A stretch of DNA of 64,000 nucleotides from Colocasia esculenta (Eukaryota > Streptophyta > Magnoliopsida > Alismatales > Araceae). The notes beneath the pieces are model-generated. The model was not told the DNA's origin and did no database searches. It worked only from the letters and a program-made list of their open reading frames with translations. The DNA is taken from positions 70,128,015-70,192,014 of the forward strand of contig CM024756.1 of the NCBI GenBank assembly GCA_014218235.1, given 5' to 3'. The translations under genes and the position numbers were made by a program. Shown here in pieces: positions 35,831 to 49,700 of the stretch. Each line of letters opens with the position of its first letter. Within the stretch, counting starts at the first letter, position 1.

Positions 35831-36028
35831 TCGATGTGGACTTAGAGATATCATTTGAAAAGATTGAAGCTTCAGTAAGACAATACTTACCAACATTGAC
35901 TTGATTGACCTTGGTAATTTTCCTGTACTTAAGACTTATGAAATATGTTAGAGATTATTGATGAAGTTTTGTTAATCACAAATACGTATGTAATTAATTA
36001 AAATTACATGGGGACAGACTGATCATCA

Positions 36029-37112
36029 CCATTTTCTCATGACGTGAAGCCTCTCGTTTTCTTGCAAAGAAGATCCTTCTCTAGTGTGAGGACGTTGTTG
36101 TTGCTTTTGGCGCCACTCTTTCTAGGATCCTTGAAGCCTGCTCTGCACTGGCCTCCATGGCCGAAGGAGTTGCACTCCTTGCAAAGAATCGGCTTCCACT
36201 CATACTCGACAGTCAAGACTTCTCATGAACCATCTTCATTCATTATGGAGACTTTAGAAGGGAAAGCGGCCTCCGCATCAATGAGCACACGGCCTCCGCT
36301 TCCCGGGACTTCCTCTTGGCTGTCAGGGGAATCCATGTGTAATGGACGTCCCAGAAGGCTGGCAAGCTTACTCAATCCGCGGGCTGTCCACCACCGGAAA
36401 GGAAGTCCCGGGAAGCGCACCCAGACGGGTAAATTGCAAAGTGATTCCTTTTCCATCTGAAGATCGGGTGTCCATCTTCTAGGACTAGAGGATGTCCTCT
36501 AATGCACCAGAAACCGTCCAGAACAAGCTTCAATCTTCTTCCTGGTTGAACACAACCAGGAAGAATCCTCCCCACGCATAAGAAGCTCAACATCTCCTTT
36601 GGGGCGCCAGAAGTTACGTATATAAAAGAGGAGAGAGCAGAATAGATTGGTTTCATACCTATACAGTAGCCCATGATAGCAAATCTCCATGACTTCTGAA
36701 GCTCCTTAGCGTCATCTTCTTCGAACACTGCATACTTCTTCTCATCTATGCATGCTGGTTCGATAAACTCCAGAGAGCCTTCTTGCGCTGAAGATCCATC
36801 ACGTCCATGCGCTCCAAACAATGATGCCCATGGTCGACGAACCAAGGAGACCCTAGAGCGAGATCTTCCCGAACTCTAACCAACACGAACTTGCATGTGA
36901 CCCCTAGAGGAATCTGAGCAGTAGGGGATCACCTTGTGGGACAGCGTTCTCAAGAGAACATCTACCCGCGGCGATCACGGAGCCATTGGAGGCACTCGGG
37001 GATGACCTCCATGCGCCCCAGGGCTAACCCCACGAAACCCCTCCAGCAGGCCACCAAAATCACAGAGCTTCTCTCCCTAGAAAAAGCTAGAGAGAGAAGC
37101 CACCCTGACTGC
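36029..37112 (-). pseudogene. DUF4283/CCHC retroelement fragment, right copy
   Basis: Minus strand. RRPWASLFG at about 36,840, then LEFIEPACIDEKKYAVFEE and DAKELQKSWRFAIMGYCIG at 36,780-36,650 (DUF4283), LPVWVRFPGLPFRWW at about 36,440-36,390, GLSKLASLLGRPLHMDS, and a zinc knuckle ILCKECNSFGHGGQC at about 36,190-36,130. This order (DUF4283, then zf-CCHC) is typical of plant LINE ORF1 or gag-like proteins that bind nucleic acid. Several frameshifts and stops break it. Its 5' end abuts satellite at 37,112, and its 3' side abuts the solo LTR. With the left copy it forms a head-to-tail pair that was presumably contiguous before the LTR insertion. Confidence 0.78.
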
Positions 37113-38020
37113 CTACTAAAAACCCGAGTCTAAAGGGTCAAAACATACAACCCGGGGGTCCAAAATCCCAAATAGGGATATGATCGGCGTACCGTTCGCT
37201 TCGACACGACCGGGTGGGTTAAATGGACGTGTGCAAACGGACGGAATCCGATTTGGATTCCCGGATTGGGTTGGGCGTTGAAATGACAGATCTAAAAAAA
37301 ATCCAAGTCTAAAAGGTCAAAACACACAACTCGGGGTTTCAAAATCCCAAATAGGGATCTGATCGGCGTGCCATTGGCTCCGACACGACCGGGTGGGTTA
37401 AATTGACGCGTGTGCGAACCGACGGAATCAGATTTGGATTCTCGGATTGGGTTGGGCGTTGAAATGATGGATCTAAAAAAAACCCAAGTCTAAAGGGTCA
37501 AAAACACAACCCGGGGTCCAAATTCCCAAATAGGGATCTGATCGGTGTGTCGTTCACTCCGACACGACGGGGGGGTTAAATTGACGTGTGCGAACTAATG
37601 GAATCCGATTTGGATTCCGGGATTGGCTTGGGCGTTCAAATGACGGATCTAAAAAAACCGAGTCTAAAGGTCAAAACATACAACCCAGGGGTCCAAAATC
37701 CCAAATAGGGATCTGATCGGCGTGCCGTTCACTCCGACACGACCGGGTGGGTTAAATTGACGTGTGCGAACTGACGGAATCCGATTTGGATTCTCGGATT
37801 GGGTTCGGCATTCAAATGACGATCTAAAAAGAAACTAAGTCTAAAGGGTCAAAACACACAACCTGGGGGTCCAAAATCCTAAATAGGGATCTGATCGGCG
37901 TGCCGTTCACTCCGACACGACCAGGTGGGTGAAAGTGGCGTGTGCGAACTGACGGAATCCGATTTGGATTCCCGGATTGGGTTGGGCGTTGAAATGACGG
38001 ATCTAAAAAAAATCCAACTC

Positions 38021-39262
38021 TAAAGGGTCAAAACAAACAATCTGGGGGTTCAAAATCCCAAATATGGATCTGATCGATGTGCCATTTGCTCCGACACGAC
38101 CGGTGGGTGAAAGTGACGTGTGCGAACTGACGGAATCCGATTTGGATCCCCGGATTGGGTTGGGCGTTGAAATGACGGATCTAAAAAAACCCAAGTCTAA
38201 AGGGTCAAAACACACACCCGGGGGTCCAAAATCCCAAATAGAGATCTGATCAGCGTGCCATTTGCTCCAACACGAGCGGGTGGGTTAAATTGACGTGTGT
38301 GAACTGACAGAATTTGATTTGGATTCCAGGATTGGGTTGGGCGTTGAAATGACAGATCTAAAAAAAACCCAAGTCTAAAGGGTCAAAACACAACCCGGGG
38401 GTCCAAATTCCCAATAGGGATCGGATCGGCATGTCATTCACTCCGACATGATGGGGTGGGTTAAATTGACATGTGCGAACTGACAGAATCCGATTTGGAT
38501 TCCCAGATTGGGTTGGGCATTGATATGACGGATCTAAAAAAACCCGAGTCTAAAGGTCAAAACATACAACCCAGGGGTCCAAAATCCCAAATAGGGATCT
38601 GGTCGGTGTGTCGTTCGCTCCGACACGACCGGGAGGGTTAAATTGACGTGTGCGAATTGACGGAATCCGATTTGGATTCCCGGATTGGGTTCGGCGTTCA
38701 AATGACGGATCTAAAAAAAAACTTAAGTCTAAAGGGTCAAAACACACAACCTGGGGGTCCAAAATCCCAAATAGGGATCTAATCGGCGTGTCGTTCACTC
38801 CGACACGACCAGGTGGGTGAGAGCGACGTGTGCAAACTGACGAATCCGATTTGGATTCCCGGATTGGGTTGGGCGTTGAAATGACGGATCTAAAAAAAAT
38901 TCAACTCTAAAGGGTCAAAACACACAACCGGGGGTTGAAAATGCTAAATAGGGATCTGATCGATGTGCCATTTGCTCCGACACGACCGAGTGGGTGAAAG
39001 TGACGTGTGCGAACTGACGGAATCCGATTTGGATTCCCGGATTGGGTTGTGCATTGAAATGACGGATCTAAAAAAACCCAAGTCTAAAGGGTCAAAACAC
39101 ACAACTCGGGGGTCCAAAATCAAAAATAGGGATTTGAGCAGCGTGCCATTTGCTTCGACACAATCGGGTGGGTTAAATTGACGTGGGCGAACTAACAGAA
39201 TATGATTTGGATTCCCGGATTGGGTTGGGTGTTGAAATGATGGATCTAAAAAAAACCCAGTC
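38021..39262 (+). repeat. 7-monomer higher-order repeat, copy 1
   Basis: 1,242 bp, seven monomers. It shares private variants with the next 1,242 bp: CAAACAATCTGGGGG, TGATCGATGTGCC (38,071 and 39,313), ATGATGGGGTGGG, GAAAATGCTAAATAGG, and GACGTGGGCGAACTAACAG. The offset is exactly 1,242 at several checked points. Confidence 0.92.
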
Positions 39263-40504
39263 TAAAGGGTCAAAACAAACAATCTGGGGGTTCAAAATCC
39301 CAAATAGGGATCTGATCGATGTGCCATTTGCTCCGACACGACCGGGTGGGTGAAAGTGACGTGTGCGAACTGACGGAATCCGATTTGGATCCCCGGATTG
39401 GGTTGGGCGTTGAAATGACGGATCTAAAAAAACCCAAGTCTAAAGGGTCAAAACACACAACCCGGGGGTCCAAAATCCCAAATAGAGATCTGATCAGCGT
39501 GCCATTGCTCCAACACGAGCGGGTGGGTTAAATTGACGTGTGTGAACTGACAGAATTTGATTTGGATTCCAGGATTGGGTTGGGCGTTGAAATGACAGAT
39601 CTAAAAAAACCCAAGTCTAAAGGGTCAAAACACACAACCCGGGGGTCCAAATTCCCAAATAGGGATCGGATCGGCATGTCATTCACTCCGACATGATGGG
39701 GTGGGTTAAATTGACATGTGCGAACTGACAGAATCCGATTTGGATTCCCAGATTGGGTTGGGCATTGATATGACGGATCTAAAAAAACCCGAGTCTAAAG
39801 GGTCAAAACATACAACCCAGGGGTCCAAAATCCCAAATAGGGATCTGGTCGGTGTGTCGTTCGCTCCGACACGACCGGGAGGGTTAAATTGACGTGTGCG
39901 AATTGACGGAATCCGATTGGATTCCGGATTGGGTTCGGCGTTCAAATGACGGATCTAAAAAAACCCAAGTCTAAAGGGTCAAAACACACAACCTGGGGGT
40001 CCAAAATCCCAAATAGGGATCTAATCGGCGTGTCGTTCACTCCGACACGACCAGGTGGGTGAGAGCGACGTGTGCAAACTGACGGAATCCGATTTGGATT
40101 CCGGATTGGGTTGGGCGTTGAAATGACGGATCTAAAAAAATTCAACTCTAAAGGGTCAAAACACACAACCCGGGGGTTGAAAATGCTAAATAGGGATCTG
40201 ATCGATGTGCCATTTGCTCCGACACGACCGAGGGGTGAAAGTGACGTGTGCGAACTGACGGAATCCGATTTGGATTCCCGGATTGGGTTGGGTGTTGAAA
40301 TGATGGATCTAAAAAAACCCAAGTCTAAAGGGTCAAAACACACAACTCGGGGGTCCAAAATCAAAAATAGGGATTTGAGCAGCGTGCCATTGCTTCGACA
40401 CAATCGGGTGGGTTAAATTGACGTGGGCGAACTAACAGAATATGATTTGATTCCCGGATTGGGTTGGGTGTTGAAATGATGGATCTAAAAAAACCCAAGT
40501 CTAA
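39263..40504 (+). repeat. 7-monomer higher-order repeat, copy 2
   Basis: Tandem copy of 38,021-39,262. Differences are few and mostly one-base indels in runs (for example CCATTTGC against CCATTGC), so the duplication is recent. Confidence 0.92.
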
Positions 40505-43500
40505 AGGGTCAAAACACACAACCCGGGGGTCCAAAATCTCAAGTAGGGATCTGATCGGTGTGTCGTTCACTCTGATACGACTGGGTGGGTTAAATTGACG
40601 TATGCGAACTGACTGAATCCGATTTGGATTCCCGGATTGGGTTGGGCGTTGAAATGACGGATCTAAAAAAACCCGAGTCTAAAGGGTCAAAACATACAAC
40701 CCAGGGGTCCAAAATCCTAAATAGGGATCTGATCGGTGTGTCGTTGGCTTCGACACGACGGGTGGGTTAAATTGACGTGTGCGAACTGACGGAATCCAAT
40801 TTGGATTCATAGATTGGGTTGGGCGTTGAAATGACAGATCTAATAAAAACCCAAGTCTAAAGGGTCAAAACACACAACCCGGGGGTCGAAAATCCCAAAT
40901 AGGGATCTGATCGGCGTGCCGTTTGCTCCGACACGACCGAGTGGGTGAAAGTGACGTGTGCGAACTGACGGAATCCGATTTGGATTCCCGGATTGGGTTG
41001 GGCGCTGAAATGACGGATCTACAAAAACCGAGTCTTAAGGGTCAAAACATACAACCCGGGGGTCCAAAATCACAAATAGTGATCTGATCGGCGTGCCGTT
41101 TAGTCTAACACGACCAGTGGGTAAAGTTGACGTATGCGAACTGACGGAATCCGATTGGATTCCTAGATTGGGTTGGGCGTTGAAATGGCGGATCTAAAAA
41201 AACCCAACTCTAAAGGATGAAAACATACAACCCGGGGTCCAAAATCCCAAATAGAGATCTGATCGGCGTGCCGTTCGCTCTGACACGACCGAGTGGGTGA
41301 AAGTGACGTGTGCGAACTGACGGAATCCGATTTGGATTCCAGGATTAGGTTGGGCGTTGAAATGACGGATCTAAAAAAACCAGAGTCTAAAGGGTCAAAA
41401 CATAGAACCCGGGGGGTCCAAAATCCCAAATAGGGATCTGATCGGCGTATCGTTCGCTTCGACACGACTGGGTAGGTTAAATTGACGTGTGCGAACTGAC
41501 GGAATCCGATTTGGATTCTCGGATTGGGTTGGGCGTTGAAATGACGGATCTAGAAAAAAACCGAGTCTAAAGGGTCAACATACAACCCGGGGGGTCCAAA
41601 ATCTAAAAAAAGGATCTGATCGGTATGCCGTTCACTCCGACACGATTTGGAGGGTTAAATTGATGTGTGCAAACTGACGGAATCCGATTTGGATTCCCGG
41701 ATTAGGTTGGGCGTTGAAATTACGGATCTAAAAAAACCAGAGTCTAAAGGGTCAAAACATACAACCCGGAGATCCAAAATCCCAAATAGGGATCTGATCG
41801 ACGTGTCATTTGCTCCGACACAACCAGGTGGGTTAATTGACGTGTGCGAACTGACAGAATCCGATTTGGATTCCCATATGGGTTGGGCGTTGAAATGACG
41901 GATCTAAAAAAACCCAAGTCTGAAGGGTCAAAACACACAACCCGGGGGTCGAAAATCCCAAATAGGGATCTGATCGACGTGTCGTTCACTCCGACACGAC
42001 GGGGTGGGTTAAATTGACGTGTGCAAACTGACGGAATCCAATTTGGATTCCCAGATTGGGTTGGGTGTTGAAATGACGGATCTAAAAAAACTCGAGTCTA
42101 AAGGGTCAAAACATACAACCCAGGAGTCCAAAATCCCAAATAGGGATCTGATCGGCGTGCCGTTCACTCAGACACGACCGGGTCGCTTAAATTGACGTGT
42201 GCGAACTGACAGAATCCGGTTGGATTCCCGGATTGGGTTCGGCGTTCAAATGACGGATCTAAAAAAAAAACATAAGTCTAAAGGATCAAAACACACAACC
42301 TGGGGGTCCAAAATCCCAAATAGGGTTCTGATCGGCGTGCCGTTCACTCCGACACGACCAGTTGGGTGAAAGCGACGTGTGCGAACTGACGGAATCCGAT
42401 TTGGATTCCCAGATTGGGTTGGGCGTTGAAAAGACGAATCTAAAAAAAACCCAACTCTAAAGGGTTAAAACACACAACCCTGGGGTTCAAAATCCCAAAT
42501 AGGGATCTGATCGACGTGCCATTAGCTCCGACACGACCGGGTGGGTGAAAGTGACGTGTGCGAACTGACAGAATCCGGTTTGGATTCCCAGATTGGGTTG
42601 GGCGTTGAAATGACGGATCTAAAAAAAACCCAAGTCTAAAGGGTCAAAACACACAACCCGGGGGTCCAAAATCCCAAATAGCGATCTGATCGGCGTGTCG
42701 TTCACTCCGACACGACTGGGTGGGTTAATTGACGTGTGCGAACTAACGGAATCCAATTTGGATTCGCGGATTGAGTTGGGCGTTGAAATGACGGATCAAA
42801 AAAAACCCGAGTCTAAAGGTCAAAACATACAACCCATGGGTCCAAAATCCTAAATAGGAATCTGATCGGCGTGCCGTTGGCTCCGACACGTCCGGGTGGG
42901 TTAAATTGACGTGTGCGAATTGACGGAAGCCGATTTGGATTCCGGGATTGGGTTGGGCGTTGAAATGACGTATCTAAAAAAAACCCGAGTCTAAGGGTCA
43001 AAACAGACAACCCAGGGGTCCAAAATCCTAATAGGGATCTGATTGGCGTGCTGTTGGCTCCAACACGACTGGTGGGTTAAATTGATGTGTGCGAACTGAC
43101 GGAATCCAATTTGGATTCATAGATTGGGTTGGTCGTTGAAATGACAGATCTAAAAAAAACCCAAGTCTAAAGGGTCAAAACACACAACCCGAGGGTACAA
43201 AATCCCAAATAGGGATCTGATCGGCGTGCCGTTTGTTCCGACACGACCGAGTGAGTGAAATTGATGTGTGCGAACTGACAGAATCCGATTTGGATTCCCG
43301 GATTGGGTTGGGCGTTGAAATGACGGATCTAAAAAAAACCCAAGTCTAAAGGGTCAAAACACACAACCTGAAGATCCAAAATCCCAATAGGATATGATCG
43401 ACGTGCCGTTTGCTCCGACACGACCGGGTGGGTTAAATTGACGTGTGCGAACTGACAGAATCCGATTTGGATTCCCAGATTGGGTTGGGCGTTGAAATGA

Positions 43501-46500
43501 CGGATCTAAAAAAAACCCAAGTCTGAAGGGTCAAACCCACAACCCGGGGGTCCAAAATCCCAAATAGGGATCTGATCGACGTGTCGTTCACTCCGACACG
43601 ACGGGGCGGGTTAAATTGATGTGTGCGAACTGACGGAATCCGATTCGGATTCCGGGATTGGGTTGGGTGTTGAAATGACGGATTTAAAAAAACCAGAGTC
43701 TAAAGGGTCAAAACATAAAACCCAGGAGTCCAAAATCCGAAATAGGGATCTGATCATCATGTCGTTCACTCCGACACGACGGGGTGGGTTAAATTGACGT
43801 GTGCGAACTGACGGAATCTGATTTGGATTCCTAGATTGGGTTCGGCGTTCACATGACAGATCTAAATAAAAACTTAAGTCTAAAGGATCAAAACACACAA
43901 CCTGGGGGTCCAAAATCTCAAATGGGGTTCTGATCGGCGTGTCGTTCACTCCGACACGACCAGTTGGGTGAAAGCGTCGTGTGCGAACTGACGGAATCCG
44001 ATTTGGATTCCCGGATTGGGTTGGGCGTTGAAATGACAGATCTAGAAAAAACCCAACTCTAAAGGGTCAAAACACACAACCCGGGGGTTCAAAATCCCAA
44101 ATAGGGATCTGATCGACGTGCCATTTGCTCCGACACGACCGGGTGGGTGAAAGTGACGTGTGCGAACTGACAGAATCCGATTTGGATTCCCGGATTGGGT
44201 TGGGCGTTGAAATGACGGATCTAAAAAAAACACAAGTCTAAAAGGTCAAAACACACAACCCGGGGGTCCAAATTCCCAAATAGGGATCTGATCGGTGTGT
44301 CTTTCACTCCGACACGACTGGGTGGGTTAAATTGACGTGTGCGAACTAACGGAATCCGATTTGGATTCCCGATTGGGTTGGGCGTTGAAATGACGGATCT
44401 AAAAAAACCCAAGTCTAAAAGGTCAAAACATACAACCAGGGGTCCAAAATCCTAAATAAAAATCTGATCGGCGTGCCGTTGGCTGTAACACGACCGGGTG
44501 GGTTAAATTGACGTGTGCGAACTGACGGAATCCGATTTGGATTCCCAGATTGGGTTGGGCGTTGAAATGATGGAGCAAAAAAAAACCCAAGTCTAAAGGG
44601 TCAAAACACCAACCCGGGGGTCCAAAATCCCAAATAGGGATCTGATCGGTGTGCCGTTTGCTCCGACACGACCGAGTGGGTGAAAGTGACGTGTGCGAAC
44701 TGACGGAATCCGATTTGGATTCCCGGATTGGGTTGGGCGTTGAAATGACAGATCTACAGAAACCCGAGTCTTAAAGGTCAAAACATACAACCCGGGGGTC
44801 CAAAATCACAAATAGGGATCTGATCGGCTGTCCGTTTGGTCTAACACGACCATGTGGGTTAAATTGACGTGTGCGAACTGACGGAATCCGATTGGTATTC
44901 CTAGATTGGATTGGTTGTTGAAATGACGGATCTAAAAAAACCTGAGTCTAAAGGGTCAAAACATGCAACCCTGGAGTCCAAAATCCTAAATAGGGATCTG
45001 ATCGGCGTGTCGTTCTCTCTGACACGACTGTGTGGTTAAATTGACGTGTGCGAACTGACGAAATCCGATTTGGATTCCCGGATTGGGTTCGGCGTTCAAA
45101 TGACGGATCTAAAAAAAACATGTCTAAAGCGTCAAAACACACAACCTGGGGGTCCAAAATCCCAAATAAGGTTCTGAACGGTGTGCCGTAAACTCCGACA
45201 CGACTAGTTGGGTGAAAGCGACGTGTGCGAACTGACGGAATCCGATTTGGATTCCCGGATTGGGTTGGGTGTTGAAATGACGGATCTAAAAGAATCCAAC
45301 TCTAAAGGTTCAAAACACACAACCGGGGATTCAAAATCCCAAATAGGGATTTGATCGGCGTGCCATTGGCTCAGACACGACCGGGTGGGTTATATTGACG
45401 TGTGCGAACTGACGGAATCCGATTTGTATTCTCGGATTGGGTTGGACGTTGAAATGATGGATCTAAAAAAAAACCCAGTCTAAAGGGTCAAAACACACAA
45501 CCCGGGTGTCCAAATTCCCAAATAGAGATCTGATCGGCGTACCGTTCGCTCCGACACGACCGGTGGGTTAAATTGACGTGTGTGAACTGACGGAATCCGA
45601 TTTGGATTCCCGGATTTTGTTCGGCGTTCATATGACGGATCTAAAAAAAAACTTAAGTCTAAGGGTCAAAACACACAACCTGGGGGTCTAAAATCCAAAT
45701 AGGGATCTGATCGGCGTGCCGTTCACACCGACATGACCAGGTGGGTGAAAGCGACGTATGTGAACTGATGGAATCCGATTTGGATTCCCGGATTGGGTTG
45801 GGCGTTGAAATGATGGATCTAAAAAAAATCCAACTGTAAAGGGTCAAAACACACAACCCAGGGGTTCAAATTCCCAAATAGGGATCTGATCGTTGTGCCA
45901 TTTGTTCCGACACGAACAGGTGGGTGAAAGTGACGTGTGCGAACTGACGGAATCCGATTGGATTCCCGGATTGGGTTGGGCGTTGAAATGACGGATCTAA
46001 AAAAAACCCACATCTAAAGGTCAAAACACACAACCCTGGGCTCCAAAATCTAAAGTAGGGATCTGATCGGCGTGCCATTTACTCCGACACGACCGGGTAG
46101 GTTAATTGACGTGTGCGAACTGATAGAATCTGATTTGGATTCCGGATTGGCTTGGGCGTTGAAATGACGGATCTAAAAAAAACCCAAGTCTAAAGGGTCA
46201 AAACACACAACCCGGGGGTCCAAAATCCCAAATAGGGATCTGATCGGTGTGTCGTTCACTCCGACAAGACTGGGTGGGTTAAATTGACGTATGCGAACTG
46301 ACAGAATCTGATATAGATTCCCGGATTGGGTTGGGCGTTGAAACGATGGATCTAAAAAACCCGAGTCTAAAGGGTCAAAACATACAACCCAGGGGTCCAA
46401 AATCCTAAATAGGGATCTGATCGGCGTGTCGTTGCCTCCGACACGACCGGGTGGGTTAATTGACGTGTGCGAATTGACGGAATCCGATTTGGATTCCCAG

Positions 46501-46734
46501 ATTGGGTTGGGTGTTGAAATGACGGATCTAAAAAAAAATCTGTATTGGGTCAAAACACTCAACCTGGGGGTCTAAAATCCCAATAGGGATCTGATCGGCG
46601 TGTCGTTTACTCCGACACGACCAAGTGGGTGAAAGTGACGTGTGCGAACTGACGGAATCCGATTTGGATTCCCAGATTGGGTTGGGCGTTGAAATGAAGG
46701 ATCTACAAAAACCCGAGTCTTAAGGGTCAAAACA

Positions 46735-49700
46735 TACAACCAGGTGTCCAAAATCACAAATAGGGATCTGATCGGCGTGCTGTTTGGTCCAACACGACCA
46801 GGTGGGTTAAATTGACGTGTGCGAACTGACGGAATCCGATTTGGATTCCTAGATTGGGTTGGGCGTTGAAATGACGGATCTAAAAAAAACCCAACTCTAA
46901 AGGGTCAAAACATACAAGTCGGGGTCCAAAATCCCAAATAGAGATCTGATCGGCGTGCCGTTTGCTCCGACACGACCGTGTGGGTGAATGTGACGTGTGC
47001 GAAATGACGGAATCCGATTTGGATTCCCAGATTCGGTTGGGCGTTGAAATGACCGATCTAAAAAACCAGAGTCTAAAGGGTCAAAACATACAACCAGGGG
47101 GTCCAAAATCCCACATAGGGATCTGATCGGCGTACCGTTTGCTTCGACACGATCGGGTGGGTTAAATTGACGTGTGAACTGACGGAATCCGATTTGGATT
47201 CCCGGATTGGGTTGGGCGTTGAAATGACGGATCTAAAAAAAACCGAGTCTAAAGGGTCAAAACATACAACCCGGGGGTCCAAAATCCCAAATAGGGATCT
47301 GATCAGCGTGCCGTTCGCTCCGACACGATTGGGTGGTTAAACTGACATGTGCGAACTGACGGAATCCGATTTGGATTCTCGGATTGGGATGGGCGTTGAA
47401 ATGATGGATCTAAAAAAAACCTAAGTCTAAAGGGTCAAAACACACAACCCGGAGATCCAAAATCCCAAATAGGGATCTGATCGGCGTGTCGTTTGCTCCG
47501 ACACGACCAGGTGGGTTAAGTTGACGTGTGCGAACTGACGGAATCCGATTTGGATTCCCGAATTGGTTGGGCATTGAAATGACGGATCTAAAAAAAACCC
47601 AAGTCTGAAGGGACAAAACACACAACCCGGGGGTCTAAAATCCCAAATAGGGATCAGATCGGCGTGTCGTTCACTCCGACACGACAGGGATAAATTGACG
47701 TGTGTGAACTGACGGAATCCGATTTGGATTCCCGGATTGGGTTGGGCGTTGAAATGACGGATCTAAAAAACCTGAGTCTAAAGGGTCAAAATATGCAACC
47801 CTGGAGTCCAAAATCCTAAATAGGGATCGGATCGGCGTGTCGTTCGCTCCGACACGACTGGGTGGGTTAAATTGACGTGTGCGAACTGATGGAATCCATT
47901 TGGATTCCCAGATTGGGTCGGCGTTCAAATGACGGATCTAAAAAAAACATAAGTCTAAAGCATCAAAACACACAACCTGGGGGTCCAAAATCCCAAATAT
48001 GGTTCTGATCGGTGTGTCGTTCACTCCGACATGACTAGTTGGGTGAAAACGACGTGTGCGAACTGACGGAATCCGATTTGGATTCCCGAATTGGGTTGGC
48101 ATTGAAATGATGGATCTAAAAAAAACCCAACTCTAAAGGGTCAAAACACACAACGCGGAGGTTCAAAATCCCGAATAGGGATCTGATCGACGTGCCATTT
48201 GCTCCGACACGATTGGATGGGTTAAATTGACATGTGCGAACTGTGGGAATCCGATTTGGATTCTCGAATTGGGTTGGGCGTTGAAATGATGGATCTAAAA
48301 AAAACCTAAGTCTAAAGGGTCAAAACACACAACCCGGAGATCCAAAATCCCAAATAGGGATCTGATCGGCGTGCCGTTTGCTCCGACACGACCGGGTGGG
48401 TTAAGTTGACGTGTGCGAACTGACGGAATCCGATTTGGATTCCCGGATTGGGTTGGGCATTGAAATGATGGATCTAAAAAAAAACCAAGTCTGAAGGGAC
48501 AAAACACACAACCCGGGGGTCTAAAATCCCAAATAGGGATCAGATCGGCGTGTCGTTCACTCCGACACGACAGGGATAAATTGACGTGTGTGAACTGACG
48601 GAATCCGATTTGGATTCCCGGATTGGGTTGGGCGTTGAAATGACGGATCTAAAAAAACCTGAGTCTAAAGGGTCAAAATATGCAACCCTGGAGTCCAAAA
48701 TCCTAAATAGGGATCGGATCGGCGTGTCGTTCGCTCCGACACGACTGGGTGGGTTAAATTGACGTGTGCGAACTGATGGAATCCAATTTGGATTCCCAGA
48801 TTGGGTTCGGCGTTCAAATGACGGATCTAAAAAAAACATAAGTCTAAAGCATCAAAACACACAACCTGGGGGTCCAAAATCCCAAATATGGTTCTGATCG
48901 GTGTGTCGTTCACTCCGACATGACTAGTTGGGTGAAAACGACGTGTGCGAACTGACGGAATCCGATTTGGATTCCCGAATTGGGTTGGGCATTGAAATGA
49001 TGGATCTAAAAAAAACCCAACTCTAAAGGGTCAAAAAACACAACGCGGAGGTTCAAAATCCCGAATAGGGATCTGATCGACGTGCCATTTGCTCCGACAC
49101 GATTGGATGGGTTAAATTGACATGTGCGAACTGTGGGAATCCGATTTGGATTCTCGAATTGGGTTGGGCGTTGAAATGATGGATCTAAAAAAAACCTAAG
49201 TCTAAAGGGTCAAAACACACAACCCGGAGATCCAAAATCCCAAATAGGGATCTGATCGGCGTGCCGTTTGCTCCGACACGACCGGGTGGGTTAAGTTGAC
49301 GTGTGCGAACTGACGGAATCCGATTTGGATTCCCGGATTGGGTTGGGCATTGAAATGATGGATCTAAAAAAAAACCAAGTCTGAAGGGACAAAACATACA
49401 ACCAGGGCATCCATAATCACAAATAGGGATCTGATCGGCGTGCCGTTTGGTCCAAGACGACCAGGTGGGTTAAATTGACGTGTGCGAACTGACGGAATCC
49501 GATTTGGATTCCGAGATTGGGTTGGGCGTTGAAATGACGGATCTAAAAAAAAACCAACTCTAAGGGTCAAAACATACAACCCGGGGTCCAAAATCCCAAA
49601 TAGAGATCTAATCGGCGTGCCGTTCGCTCCGACACGACCGTGTGGGTGAATGTGACGTGTGCGAACTGACGGAATCCGATTTGGATTCCCAGATTCGGTT

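Larger units (their letters stand above)
33867..36028 (-). repeat. Sirevirus-type solo LTR, reverse orientation
   Basis: On the minus strand it starts TGATGATCAG at 36,028 and ends ...CTGGGCAACA at 33,867 (TG...CA). The first 60 bp align by eye with the Sirevirus 3' LTR at 62,701 (TGATGATCAGTC..., GTGATTAACAAAAC). Both carry an ATCGATTT/ACGACTT minisatellite beginning about 200 bp from the start. No internal element sequence adjoins it. Flanks are CCATC (33,862-33,866) and CCATT (36,029-36,033), a candidate 5-bp target duplication with one mismatch. Length 2,162 bp. The terminal segment near 33,890 (GAGGGGGTTGAATGGG on plus) resembles the common ending of Sirevirus LTRs. Solo LTRs arise by recombination between the two LTRs of an element. 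Confidence 0.85.
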
